Shown piece after piece: positions 1 to 7,031 of a stretch of 64,000 nucleotides of DNA. The stretch's first letter is position 1, and each line of letters begins with the position of its first letter. Position numbers and translations under genes: made by a program. This stretch comes from M0103 sp040386155 (lineage in GTDB: Bacteria; Bacteroidota; Bacteroidia; Flavobacteriales_D; Crocinitomicaceae), in the NCBI GenBank assembly GCA_040386155.1, contig JAZKFZ010000005.1, forward strand, positions 310,001-374,000, given 5' to 3'. Under the pieces are notes generated by a model. The model did no database searches, was not told the origin of the DNA, and worked only from the letters and a program-made list of their open reading frames with translations.

Positions 1-273
1 GAAGATTTTACATGGGCCATTAACAATGAAGCACAAGTTTGGGAGTATTTAGTGAAAGATAAAATCCTTTTCAAGCTCAATGAACAAGTGATTATGAATT
101 TCATAAAAGAAGGGCCATTCACCCCCGGATTACCCGAAGAAGGGCCAGACAGACTTGGGCAATTCATGGGTCTGCGAATGATTCAAAAATACATGGAGAT
201 CAAAAAAATTTCAGTAGCAGAAATGACGAAATTGTCATACACCGAAATATTATCAGAATACGAAATCGAATAA
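1..273 (+). CDS. gldB: Gliding motility lipoprotein GldB, C-terminal part (truncated by window edge)
   Basis: The reading frame is open from the first base, so only the last 90 or so codons of the gene are visible. The tail contains PFTPGLPEEGPDRLGQFMG followed by a short helix (MIQKYMEI), which resembles the C-terminal signature of GldB, a lipoprotein needed for gliding in Flavobacterium. The stop lies just before gldC, with which gldB is paired in Flavobacteriales. The N-terminal lipobox and most of the protein are outside the window. Identification rests on the short motif plus the gldC neighbour. Confidence 0.75.
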   Translation, partial: EDFTWAINNEAQVWEYLVKDKILFKLNEQVIMNFIKEGPFTPGLPEEGPDRLGQFMGLRMIQKYMEIKKISVAEMTKLSYTEILSEYEIE

Positions 274-274
274 A

Positions 275-622
275 ATGGAAGATAAAATAACACGCACTTC
301 AGAAATCTCAATTAAAGTAGGACTCAACGAAAACAATTTACCAGTTGCCATGAAATGGTCGGCAGAAGATGGTAATGTTGAAAATGCTCCCGCTTCAGCT
401 TTTCTACTTTCTCTTTGGGATCAAAAGGAAAAAAACACTATGAAAATTGACCTTTGGACGAAAGATCTAAGTGTGGAAGAGATGAAACAATTTGTGCATC
501 AATCACTTTTGACGATCGCAGATACTTTTGAAAAAGCAACAGGTGAAAAAAACATGGCGGAAGATTTGAGAGATTACTGCTACCACTTTGCTGACAAGAT
601 GAACATCTTACCTGAACAATAA
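275..622 (+). CDS. gldC: Gliding motility protein GldC
   Basis: A 115-residue soluble protein without signal peptide or membrane segment, matching GldC in length and composition. Recognisable blocks are the N-terminal SEISIKVGLNENNLPVAMKW, a central LLSLWDQKEKNTMKIDLWTK and the helix DEMK-like segment VEEMKQFVHQSLLTIADTF. GldC is needed for full gliding motility in Flavobacterium johnsoniae; its biochemical role is not established. The start codon is one base after the gldB stop, so the two are co-transcribed and probably translationally coupled. Confidence 0.92.
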   Translation: MEDKITRTSEISIKVGLNENNLPVAMKWSAEDGNVENAPASAFLLSLWDQKEKNTMKIDLWTKDLSVEEMKQFVHQSLLTIADTFEKATGEKNMAEDLRDYCYHFADKMNILPEQ

Positions 623-630
623 GTTGACTA

Positions 631-1428
631 ATGAAAGGCACGCTTCATAAAATGCGCACTGAGCTACGAGAACAAGTTCAGTATTTTTTAACATTTGGAG
701 TACAAGAAGTCTTGCTCAACGATTTCATTGGAAAGGAAATTTCCCTTGTTCACACGGGTGCTATTTTTTGTGAAAATTGCGGCAAGAAAGTAACGAAAAC
801 TTTGATGGATGGATTGTGCTTTCCGTGTTTCCAATCAAGTGCGCAAGGTGCTGAGTGTATCCTTCGACCAGAGCTTTGTCGTGCACATCTGGGTGAAGGT
901 CGAGACATTGAATGGGAAGAGCGAAATCACAATCAGCCACACGTGGTCTATTTGGCAGCTTCAGACATTGTAAAAGTTGGGGTTACGAGAAGCTCACAAA
1001 TGCCATTTCGTTGGATTGATCAAGGAGCATCTTCAGCGATTATTCTTGCAGAAACACCGAATCGATACGAAGCAGGGAAACTGGAAGTGGAATTAAAATC
1101 TTTTTTTTCTGACAAAACCAATTGGCAGCGAATGCTTAAAAATGAGCTTGATGATACGATTGATCTTGAAAATGAAAAATGGTCAGTTCATGAGCAACTC
1201 CCTGCTGATTTAACTGAGTTTTTCTCGGAGAATGACACAATCACCACTATCAATTATCCTGTATTGCAGTTTCCTGAAAAAGTAAAAAGTCTATCTTTTG
1301 ATAAAGAAAAAGTAATTGAAGGAAAACTTTCAGGTATTAAAGGTCAGTACTTGCTATTTGAAGACGGACCTGTGGTGAATATCCGTAAGCACGCTGGCTA
1401 TGAAATTGAAATATCGGTGAAAAATTAA
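631..1428 (+). CDS. DUF2797 family protein with zinc-binding cysteines and GIY-YIG-like segment
   Basis: A 265-residue cytoplasmic protein. The N-terminal part has two CxxC pairs (C47/C50 and C63/C66) and a further C76, C83 and H86, suggesting one or two structural metal sites. Residues 104-130 (VVYLAASDIVKVGVTR and following) resemble the first strand and loop of GIY-YIG folds, as described for DUF2797 proteins. The family is widespread in Bacteroidota but has no firmly assigned function; a nuclease or nucleic-acid role is only an inference from the fold. It follows gldC by 8 bp and precedes a small membrane protein by 5 bp, so it is likely part of the gldBC transcript. Confidence 0.72.
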   Translation: MKGTLHKMRTELREQVQYFLTFGVQEVLLNDFIGKEISLVHTGAIFCENCGKKVTKTLMDGLCFPCFQSSAQGAECILRPELCRAHLGEGRDIEWEERNHNQPHVVYLAASDIVKVGVTRSSQMPFRWIDQGASSAIILAETPNRYEAGKLEVELKSFFSDKTNWQRMLKNELDDTIDLENEKWSVHEQLPADLTEFFSENDTITTINYPVLQFPEKVKSLSFDKEKVIEGKLSGIKGQYLLFEDGPVVNIRKHAGYEIEISVKN

Positions 1429-1433
1429 TCGGC

Positions 1434-1871
1434 ATGAAAAAACTTCAAGTAGCAAAAATTATGATGTTAGTTGCCGTTGTTTTACAGGCAATCAGTTTAT
1501 TTTTACCGTATAATGTCAAAATTGATACTTGGGATCAAACATTTGAGAAAACCTACGATTCTGGATTTGATATTATTCTTCCACCAATAGCCCTCGCTTT
1601 ATTTATTGTATTGACAACGTTGTTCTTTATAAAGCATTCACTTGTGACTAAAATAATCGCAGTTCTTCTTACTGCATTTCTAATTTTTCCGGGATCGCTT
1701 TACGTCTATTTTGTTACCATATTTTGCTTTTGTCAATCGCGTTTAAACTTTGGTTTTTATCTGTACGCTGTGGCAATGCTTCTTATTATTTTTGCTGCAA
1801 TCTTGAAAACAATCACCCGATTACAGAACAAAAATAAACCAGATGCTGAACTGCTCGACAGTTCATTTTAA
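1434..1871 (+). CDS. Small membrane protein with four predicted transmembrane segments
   Basis: I do not recognise a family. The 145-residue product has hydrophobic stretches at about residues 7-27, 47-66, 71-97 and 105-125, short polar loops and a charged C-terminal tail (RLQNKNKPDAELLD). The loop after segment 1 is polar and probably periplasmic. It starts 5 bp after the DUF2797 gene and is the last gene of the gldB-gldC run. No catalytic motif is visible. Confidence 0.6.
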   Translation: MKKLQVAKIMMLVAVVLQAISLFLPYNVKIDTWDQTFEKTYDSGFDIILPPIALALFIVLTTLFFIKHSLVTKIIAVLLTAFLIFPGSLYVYFVTIFCFCQSRLNFGFYLYAVAMLLIIFAAILKTITRLQNKNKPDAELLDSSF

Positions 1872-1892
1872 TTGAGTAAAAAACAAGCTATC

Positions 1893-1955
1893 TTCGGATA
1901 AGATAAAATTCGTCGCTTTGCGGCCTCTAAAGATTTCGACAACTATCTAGATTAA
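1893..1955 (+). pseudogene. Decayed fragment of a trmB 5' end
   Basis: Read in frame from 1893 this gives F-G-stop-DKIRRFAASKDFDNYLD-stop, which parallels the first 20 residues of the intact trmB at 3125 (MGKDKIRRFAAVKNFDNFFE). By my hand alignment about 47 of 60 bases match. Differences include silent changes and conservative replacements (N to D, F to Y, E to D). There is no start codon, and one stop lies inside the block and another at its end. The rest of trmB is missing. It sits between the membrane protein and amn, so it looks like a remnant of a past duplication or rearrangement around amn. Confidence 0.65.
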
Positions 1956-2040
1956 AACTGACGTTCTGCAACAAAATTAAAAAAAGCACTTTCGGTAAGT
2001 TGTTATTACATTTACAAGATAACATTAGACTTTCCTTACT

Positions 2041-2811
2041 ATGAAATCAAAACAAGACATCGTTGAAAACTGGTTGCCACGCTACACTGGTGCTGATTTA
2101 TCCTACTTTGGAGAGTACATTCTGTTGTGTAACTTCCACAATTATGTAGAGAAATTTGCTACTATGTTTAATGTCGCAGTGATTGGCCGTGAAAAACCAA
2201 TGCAATGCGCAACTGCTAACGGTATTACCATCATCAATTTTGGAATGGGTTCTGCTTCTGCTGCAACCTGTATGGATTTACTTTCTGCAATTAAGCCAAA
2301 AGCTGTTTTATTTTTAGGTAAATGTGGTGGATTAAAAAGTAAAAGCGAAGTAGGTGATTTTGTATTACCCATTGCTGCCATTCGTGGCGAAGGAACTTCG
2401 AACGATTATTTTCCTGCTGAAGTTCCAGCACTTCCTGCGTTCGCTTTGCAAAAAGCTATTTCCACCACCATTCGCGATGCTGGTCATGATTATTGGACAG
2501 GAACTTGCTACACCACCAATCGTCGCGTTTGGGAGCATGACGAAGAATTTAAAAGCTACTTAAATAAAATCCGTACGATGGCAATCGACATGGAAACGGC
2601 AACCATTTTTACTGTTGGTTTTTCAAATAAAATTCCAACTGGAGCTTTACTTTTAGTTAGTGATCAGCCTATGACTCCCGAAGGTGTGAAAACCTCAGAA
2701 AGCGATTCAAAAGTTACCGCTGGATTTGTAGATTCTCATCTATTTATTGGAATTGAATCCTTAAAGCAGCTTATAAATAATGGAAATACAGTAAAACATT
2801 TGCGATTTTAG
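2041..2811 (+). CDS. amn: AMP nucleosidase
   Basis: A 256-residue phosphorylase-fold enzyme that hydrolyses AMP to adenine and ribose 5-phosphate in the cytoplasm. It has the glycine-rich nucleoside-phosphorylase motif FLGKCGG (91-97), the MAIDMETATIF block (D183, E185) that contacts ribose and base, and the SDQP acidic motif near residue 208. The length fits the short Bacteroidota form, which lacks the N-terminal regulatory domain of the long E. coli Amn. It stands alone, with the trmB relic upstream and the palindromic repeat cluster downstream. Confidence 0.9.
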   Translation: MKSKQDIVENWLPRYTGADLSYFGEYILLCNFHNYVEKFATMFNVAVIGREKPMQCATANGITIINFGMGSASAATCMDLLSAIKPKAVLFLGKCGGLKSKSEVGDFVLPIAAIRGEGTSNDYFPAEVPALPAFALQKAISTTIRDAGHDYWTGTCYTTNRRVWEHDEEFKSYLNKIRTMAIDMETATIFTVGFSNKIPTGALLLVSDQPMTPEGVKTSESDSKVTAGFVDSHLFIGIESLKQLINNGNTVKHLRF

Positions 2812-2836
2812 AAATTTGGAAACTAGAGGGAGTGTT

Positions 2837-3033
2837 TGATGTTGTAGCAAGTTCGCTAATTGGCGAACTTGCTACAACATCAATTTATTGCCGCATTTAT
2901 ACGAGCCTGCTTAACTTAGCCGCGTACCAAGTTCGCCAATTGGCAAACTTGCTACCATCAATTTAATGCCACATTTTTACGATACTACCTAACCTAGGCG
3001 CGTAGCAAGTTCGCCAATTGGCGAACTTGCTAC
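2837..3033 (+). repeat. Three tandem palindromic repeats (period about 79 bp) between amn and trmB
   Basis: Three copies of a dyad with half-site GTAGCAAGTTCGCC and centre AATT lie at 2837-2882 (46-bp palindrome with one central wobble pair), 2924-2955 (imperfect) and 3002-3033 (perfect 32-bp palindrome). Dyads are separated by related spacers containing ATCAATTTAWTGCC and a stretch beginning TTAACTTAGC or CTAACCTAGG, so the full unit is about 79 bp. The repeats fill most of the 313-bp gap between amn and trmB. They resemble REP/BIME-type extragenic palindromes. They may also stop amn transcripts, but the U-tract expected of an intrinsic terminator is missing. Confidence 0.85.
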
Positions 3034-3088
3034 AAAAATTTACATAACTTTCTCAACTCAAGCAAATTCATTAAAGAAATCATTTCCC

Positions 3089-3096
3089 TATCTTTG
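3089..3096 (+). promoter_or_regulatory. Candidate -7 element for trmB
   Basis: TATCTTTG fits the Bacteroidota -7 consensus TAnnTTTG and ends 28 bp before the trmB start codon. No clear -33 TTTG is seen at the expected distance, so the call is based on the -7 match and position only. Confidence 0.45.
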
Positions 3097-3124
3097 TACC
3101 CTCCAATTTTGAAAAAAATCCAAC

Positions 3125-3814
3125 ATGGGAAAAGATAAAATTCGTCGTTTTGCGGCAGTAAAAAATTTCGATAACTTTTTTGAGTTACCCGACGATTACT
3201 ACACAGAAATCATGAAAACACCTTTCCCAATGAAAGGAAAATGGAGAACAGATTTTTTTAAAAATGACAACCCTATTGTTCTTGAGTTGGGCTGTGGAAA
3301 AGGTGAATATACGGTTGGTTTGGCAAAACATTTCCCTGATAAAAACTTTATTGGAATGGACATCAAAGGAAATCGTATGTACATTGGCGCGAAGGAGGCC
3401 TTGGAGGCAAAAATGGAAAATGTAGCTTTCATGCGCGCTCGAATTGATTTTATCGATCACTTTTTTGGAGCTGGTGAAATTGATGAAATTTGGTTAACAT
3501 TTTCAGATCCTCAACCAAAAAAACCTAGAAAACGACTGTCTTCTCCCCTCTTTATTGGTCGCTATCGCCAAGTGTTAAAAGCTGGAGGCATCATTCACAT
3601 GAAAACCGATTCTGACCTTCTTTTTGAATACACGGAAGAACAAATTGAAGAGCAAAACTATGCGAAAGAAGAATTGACTTGGGATTTATACGGAAGTTTA
3701 CCTGCAACAATTGACCAACAAACACGGGATATTTTTCATATCAAAACACACTACGAAAAATTGTTTACAGGTAGAGGTTCAACGATTAAGTATTGTAGGT
3801 TTAGGATTTCGTGA
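3125..3814 (+). CDS. trmB: tRNA (guanine-N7-)-methyltransferase
   Basis: A 229-residue SAM-dependent enzyme that forms m7G46 in tRNA variable loops. It shows the SAM-binding LELGCGKGEYTVGLA motif (about 53-67), followed by FIGMDIKGNRMYIGAKEA and the TrmB signature WLTFSDPQPKKPRKRL with the substrate-binding SDPQPK segment. The start agrees with the family N-terminus (MGKDKIRRFA) and lies behind a TAnnTTTG element. The stop codon falls inside an interspersed repeat beginning at 3811, so the last codons abut that element. A decayed copy of the 5' end lies at 1893. Confidence 0.94.
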   Translation: MGKDKIRRFAAVKNFDNFFELPDDYYTEIMKTPFPMKGKWRTDFFKNDNPIVLELGCGKGEYTVGLAKHFPDKNFIGMDIKGNRMYIGAKEALEAKMENVAFMRARIDFIDHFFGAGEIDEIWLTFSDPQPKKPRKRLSSPLFIGRYRQVLKAGGIIHMKTDSDLLFEYTEEQIEEQNYAKEELTWDLYGSLPATIDQQTRDIFHIKTHYEKLFTGRGSTIKYCRFRIS

Positions 3815-3852
3815 CTTCGATAGGTTTCTCGTTTCTCGAAACACTCAGTCAC
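3811..3852 (+). repeat. Interspersed hairpin repeat at trmB stop codon
   Basis: GTGAC (3811-3815) and GTCAC (3848-3852) bracket TTCGATAGG...CTCA, with a further internal match GTTTC/GAAAC. The core TTCGAYARG...CTCAG also appears twice after groEL (38781-38818). The trmB stop codon TGA (3812-3814) is inside the left arm. It may function as a 3'-end hairpin. Confidence 0.5.
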
Positions 3853-3902
3853 CAAATCCCGAATATCCCTCGCAATAAATCCGAATGTGACGAAACATCC
3901 AT

Positions 3903-3960
3903 CTTTGTGTCTTAAAAACACATAGTGCTTCTCCTTAATTTTGTGCCCTTGTGGTTAAAT
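3903..3960. repeat. Possible dispersed intergenic repeat (CTTTGTG...TTGTGGTTAAA type)
   Basis: The segment has the quasi-periodic composition ctttgtgtctt...ttttgtgcccttgtggttaaa, familiar from intergenic regions of many Bacteroidota. It lies between the convergent trmB and clpX genes. Only one copy is in the window, so repeat status rests on recognition alone. Confidence 0.3.
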
Positions 3961-3968
3961 CATAAATC

Positions 3969-5201
3969 CTACGCCACTCGCAACTTCGCCAATTTCGATT
4001 TCGAAAACTTCGTCTCGGCGTATTCCAATTCTAATCTAAATTCTTTAAGATCAGAAGATGGTAATTCATACATGGCATCATTTAGAATTGCCTCGCAAAT
4101 AGAACGTAAACCACGTGCACCTAACTTAAAGTCAATTGCTTTCTCAACAATAAAATCAATCACGTTGGAGTCGATGTTCAATGTAACCCCATCAATTTCA
4201 AACAAGCGAACATATTGCTTCACTAAAGCATTCTTAGGTTCTGTTAAGATTCTTCGAAGTGCAGCAGCATCCAAAGGCTCCAAATAGGTTAATACAGGGA
4301 AACGTCCTATCAATTCGGGAATTAAACCAAAGGTTTTGACATCCATTGGATTAATGTATTTCAACAATTTTTCTTCATCAATTCGTTCCTCATCAGAAGA
4401 TGAAAATCCGATTGTTTGGCGATTAACACGATTGGCAATGATACGTTCGATACCATCAAAAGCACCTCCACAGACAAAAAGAATATTTTTGGTGTCAATC
4501 TGAATCATTTTTTGTTCTGGATGCTTTCTACCTCCTTGCGGTGGAACATTTACAATCGATCCTTCTAATAATTTTAACAATGCTTGTTGCACGCCTTCTC
4601 CCGATACATCTCTAGTAATGGAAGGATTATCACTCTTTCGAGCAATCTTATCAATTTCATCGATGAACACAATTCCTCGCTGTGTTGCCTCCACGTTGTA
4701 GTCTGACGCTTGTAACAAACGAGAAAGAATACTTTCTACATCTTCCCCAACATAACCTGCCTCAGTGAGAACAGTTGCATCAGCAATACAAAAAGGCACA
4801 TTCAACATGCGTGCAATGGTTTTAGCAAGCAAGGTTTTCCCTGTACCTGTTCTACCAATAAGAATAACATTTGATTTTTCTATTTCTATCTCGTCTTTTT
4901 GAACGGGTTGGTTCAAGCGTTTGTAATGATTGTAAACTGCTACCGCTAGCACTCTTTTAGCATCATCTTGCCCTATCACATATTCGTCCAACTTCAACTT
5001 TATCTCAGCTGGTTTCAAAATATTAAAGGATTCAAGTGTCTTTCCTTTCGCTTCAGCTTGCACACCTTCTTCCTGAAGAATAGAGTTTGCTTGAGAAATA
5101 CAGCTATCACAAATGTGACCTGACACACCTGCAATCAACATTCCTACTTCAGCACGAGGACGACCACAAAAGGAACAACCGCTTTCATTCTTTTTTGACA
5201 T
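3969..5201 (-). CDS. clpX: ATP-dependent protease ATP-binding subunit ClpX
   Basis: A 410-residue AAA+ unfoldase that feeds substrates to ClpP. The N-terminal zinc-binding domain has C9, C12, C31 and C34. The AAA module shows Walker A GRTGTGKT, Walker B VFIDEIDK and the pore and sensor regions expected for ClpX (GYVGEDVESILSRLL; GARGLRSI sensor 2). The length is normal for the family. It lies downstream of clpP on the same strand, separated by a strong hairpin at 5212-5243 that may set the ClpP:ClpX ratio. Confidence 0.97.
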   Translation of the reverse strand: MSKKNESGCSFCGRPRAEVGMLIAGVSGHICDSCISQANSILQEEGVQAEAKGKTLESFNILKPAEIKLKLDEYVIGQDDAKRVLAVAVYNHYKRLNQPVQKDEIEIEKSNVILIGRTGTGKTLLAKTIARMLNVPFCIADATVLTEAGYVGEDVESILSRLLQASDYNVEATQRGIVFIDEIDKIARKSDNPSITRDVSGEGVQQALLKLLEGSIVNVPPQGGRKHPEQKMIQIDTKNILFVCGGAFDGIERIIANRVNRQTIGFSSSDEERIDEEKLLKYINPMDVKTFGLIPELIGRFPVLTYLEPLDAAALRRILTEPKNALVKQYVRLFEIDGVTLNIDSNVIDFIVEKAIDFKLGARGLRSICEAILNDAMYELPSSDLKEFRLELEYAETKFSKSKLAKLRVA

Positions 5202-5211
5202 AATAAGAAAT

Positions 5212-5243
5212 AAAATCCTGTCGCTTTATGCAAACGACAGGAT
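5212..5243 (-). terminator. Hairpin between clpP and clpX
   Basis: ATCCTGTCG (5215-5223) pairs with CGACAGGAT (5235-5243). On the minus strand the stem is followed by TTTTATTT, so it can act as a partial terminator or attenuator after clpP and before clpX. Confidence 0.6.
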
Positions 5244-5264
5244 GATTTTAAAGTGTAAATTTAA

Positions 5265-5930
5265 TTATTTTGGGTTACGCACCAAAATTTCGTCTACCAT
5301 TCCGTAAGCTTTCGCCTCTTCCGCTGTCATCCAGTAATCTCTGTCAGAATCAGCCCAAACTTTCTCATAGGTTTGTTTTGAATGTGTAGCGATGATATCG
5401 TACAATTCTTTTTTCAATTTTTGAATCTCTCTCGCTGTAATCTCAATATCTGAAGCTTGGCCTTGTGCTCCACCCAATGGTTGGTGAATCATCACACGTG
5501 CATGCTTAAGTATAGAACGTTTTCCTTCAGCTCCAGCACACATTAAAACAGCTCCCATAGACGCAGCCATTCCTGTACAAATAGTAGAAACATCTGGTTT
5601 GATGTACTGCATGGTGTCATAAATTCCCAAACCAGCATATACTGAACCACCTGGTGAATTTAAATATATTTGAATGTCTTTACTTGCATCAACTGATTCC
5701 AAAAACAACAACTGTGCATTGATAATGTTTGCAACATAGTCATCGATTCCTGTTCCAAGGAAGATAATTCTGTCCATCATTAAACGAGAAAACACATCCA
5801 TTTGTGTCATGTTTAAAGGACGTTCTTCAATAATATAAGGAGTTACAGATGACTCAATATAGTGATCCACGTGCATACTTGTTAAACCCATATGCTTTGT
5901 GGCGTATTTACGAAATTCGTTTTGGTCCAT
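5265..5930 (-). CDS. clpP: ATP-dependent Clp protease proteolytic subunit ClpP
   Basis: A serine protease subunit forming the tetradecameric chamber used by ClpX. The frame is open back to 6044, but the ATG at 5930 (MDQNEFRKYATKHMG) gives the usual 221-residue length and the extra upstream residues have no family counterpart. Visible catalytic elements are S124 in MAASMG, H149 in VMIHQP and an aspartate near 198 in SDRDYWMTAEEAKAYG. The NSPGGSVYAG oxyanion segment is intact. It is the first gene of the clpP-clpX pair and diverges from a glycosyltransferase gene. Confidence 0.96.
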   Translation of the reverse strand: MDQNEFRKYATKHMGLTSMHVDHYIESSVTPYIIEERPLNMTQMDVFSRLMMDRIIFLGTGIDDYVANIINAQLLFLESVDASKDIQIYLNSPGGSVYAGLGIYDTMQYIKPDVSTICTGMAASMGAVLMCAGAEGKRSILKHARVMIHQPLGGAQGQASDIEITAREIQKLKKELYDIIATHSKQTYEKVWADSDRDYWMTAEEAKAYGMVDEILVRNPK

Positions 5931-6068
5931 TTTGCTCAATTTTAATTTATCCCATAAAGATAAGTGCAATGTTGCGAACTGTGTCGTGCTTTTTGTTAAA
6001 AAAAATAAACAAAATACATTGGAAAACATTTGGAAGCGAAGCACTGCTAAAAATACTATCTTCGAATC

Positions 6069-6974
6069 ATGAATCCGGCAGAGATAAATAATAAAAAGGT
6101 GTTGCTTTCATGCCTCAACTGGGGCTATGGACATGTGGCGCGCTGCCTTCCTATTATTGAGCAATTGTGCAGGCAAAAAAATCAACTTTGGATTGCAGGC
6201 TCTCCCGAACAAATTTCAATTTTCAAAAATTACTTTACCGACCTCAATTTCATTGTTCATGAGGAGTACCCCTTTCATTTTTCGGGAAAAGGGAATTTTG
6301 GGACAGATCTTTTGAAAAGCTACTTTGCACTATCGAAAAGAATTAAAACAGAGCAAAAAGAAGTGGAGCACTATGTGAAGAATTTTGGAATTGAGGTGGT
6401 AATTTCAGATCATCGCTATGGGTTCTGCACGAAGAGTTGCCTATCCATTTGCATTGTTCATCAACTAAATTTGCCCTTGAAATGGTATCAAGCAATTGGA
6501 CAAAAAATTCATCATCGGTTTTTACGTCAATTCGACTTTTTATGGGTTCCAGATACAAAAGAGTCAAAGTACGCAGGGATACTAAGTCAGAATAGAGCTA
6601 AATTCAACGTGGAGTACATTGGAGTTCAATCGCGCTTTAGTTTTTACGACACACAGGAAAAAACAATTGAAAAAGTGGTGATTTTAAGTGGTCCTCTTAT
6701 CTATGCCCAGCAATTATTAGATCAACTTGTAGCAAAAGAAGAATCGAACACTTATTATATTGGATCAAAAAACTTGCTGCACGACAAAGCAACTCATTTC
6801 ATCGCTTCAGATGATTGGCGAGCGTGCGATTTAATTATTCTTCAAGCTCAACACATTGTATCTCGATCGGGATATAGCACCATTATGGATCTAGCGGTCC
6901 TTGACACAGCTTTCGAACTATATTCAACGCCTAGACAGGCAGAGCAAGAATACTTGCTTAAACGACACCATTAG
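6069..6974 (+). CDS. GT-B glycosyltransferase (MurG/GT28-like)
   Basis: A 301-residue cytoplasmic protein starting with KVLLSCLNWGYGHVARCLPI, the glycine-rich N-terminal loop typical of GT-B enzymes related to MurG and monogalactosyl-diacylglycerol synthases. The C-terminal half has a nucleotide-sugar binding segment with SRSGYSTIMDLAVL and a terminal PRQAEQEYLL typical of GT28-like proteins that act on lipid or polyprenyl acceptors. Donor and acceptor cannot be inferred. The C-terminal domain is somewhat short. A TATCTTCG element (6057-6064) lies only 4 bp before the ATG, so the transcript could be almost leaderless, or the promoter lies elsewhere. A bidirectional terminator follows. Confidence 0.75.
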   Translation: MNPAEINNKKVLLSCLNWGYGHVARCLPIIEQLCRQKNQLWIAGSPEQISIFKNYFTDLNFIVHEEYPFHFSGKGNFGTDLLKSYFALSKRIKTEQKEVEHYVKNFGIEVVISDHRYGFCTKSCLSICIVHQLNLPLKWYQAIGQKIHHRFLRQFDFLWVPDTKESKYAGILSQNRAKFNVEYIGVQSRFSFYDTQEKTIEKVVILSGPLIYAQQLLDQLVAKEESNTYYIGSKNLLHDKATHFIASDDWRACDLIILQAQHIVSRSGYSTIMDLAVLDTAFELYSTPRQAEQEYLLKRHH

Positions 6975-6980
6975 AACATA

Positions 6981-7012
6981 AAAAAAGCCTTCATCATTGA
7001 TGAAGGCTTTTT
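6981..7012. terminator. Bidirectional intrinsic terminator
   Basis: GCCTTCATC (6987-6995) and GATGAAGGC (6999-7007) form a 9-bp stem with a three-base loop, flanked by A6 on the left and T5 on the right. It serves the glycosyltransferase gene (+) and the convergent OmpA/TPR lipoprotein gene (-). Confidence 0.9.
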
Positions 7013-7031
7013 ACTAATATTAGAATTGATA

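Noticed and set aside
2354..2563. Overlapping plus-strand frame inside amn
   Set aside because: It is out of frame with a well-conserved enzyme and its product has no recognisable features.
2837..3033. Possible CRISPR array
   Set aside because: Only three repeats, each is itself a palindrome, the spacers are related to each other, and no cas gene is near.
5931..6044. N-terminal extension of ClpP
   Set aside because: The 38 extra residues have no counterpart in ClpP proteins; the ATG at 5930 gives the normal length.
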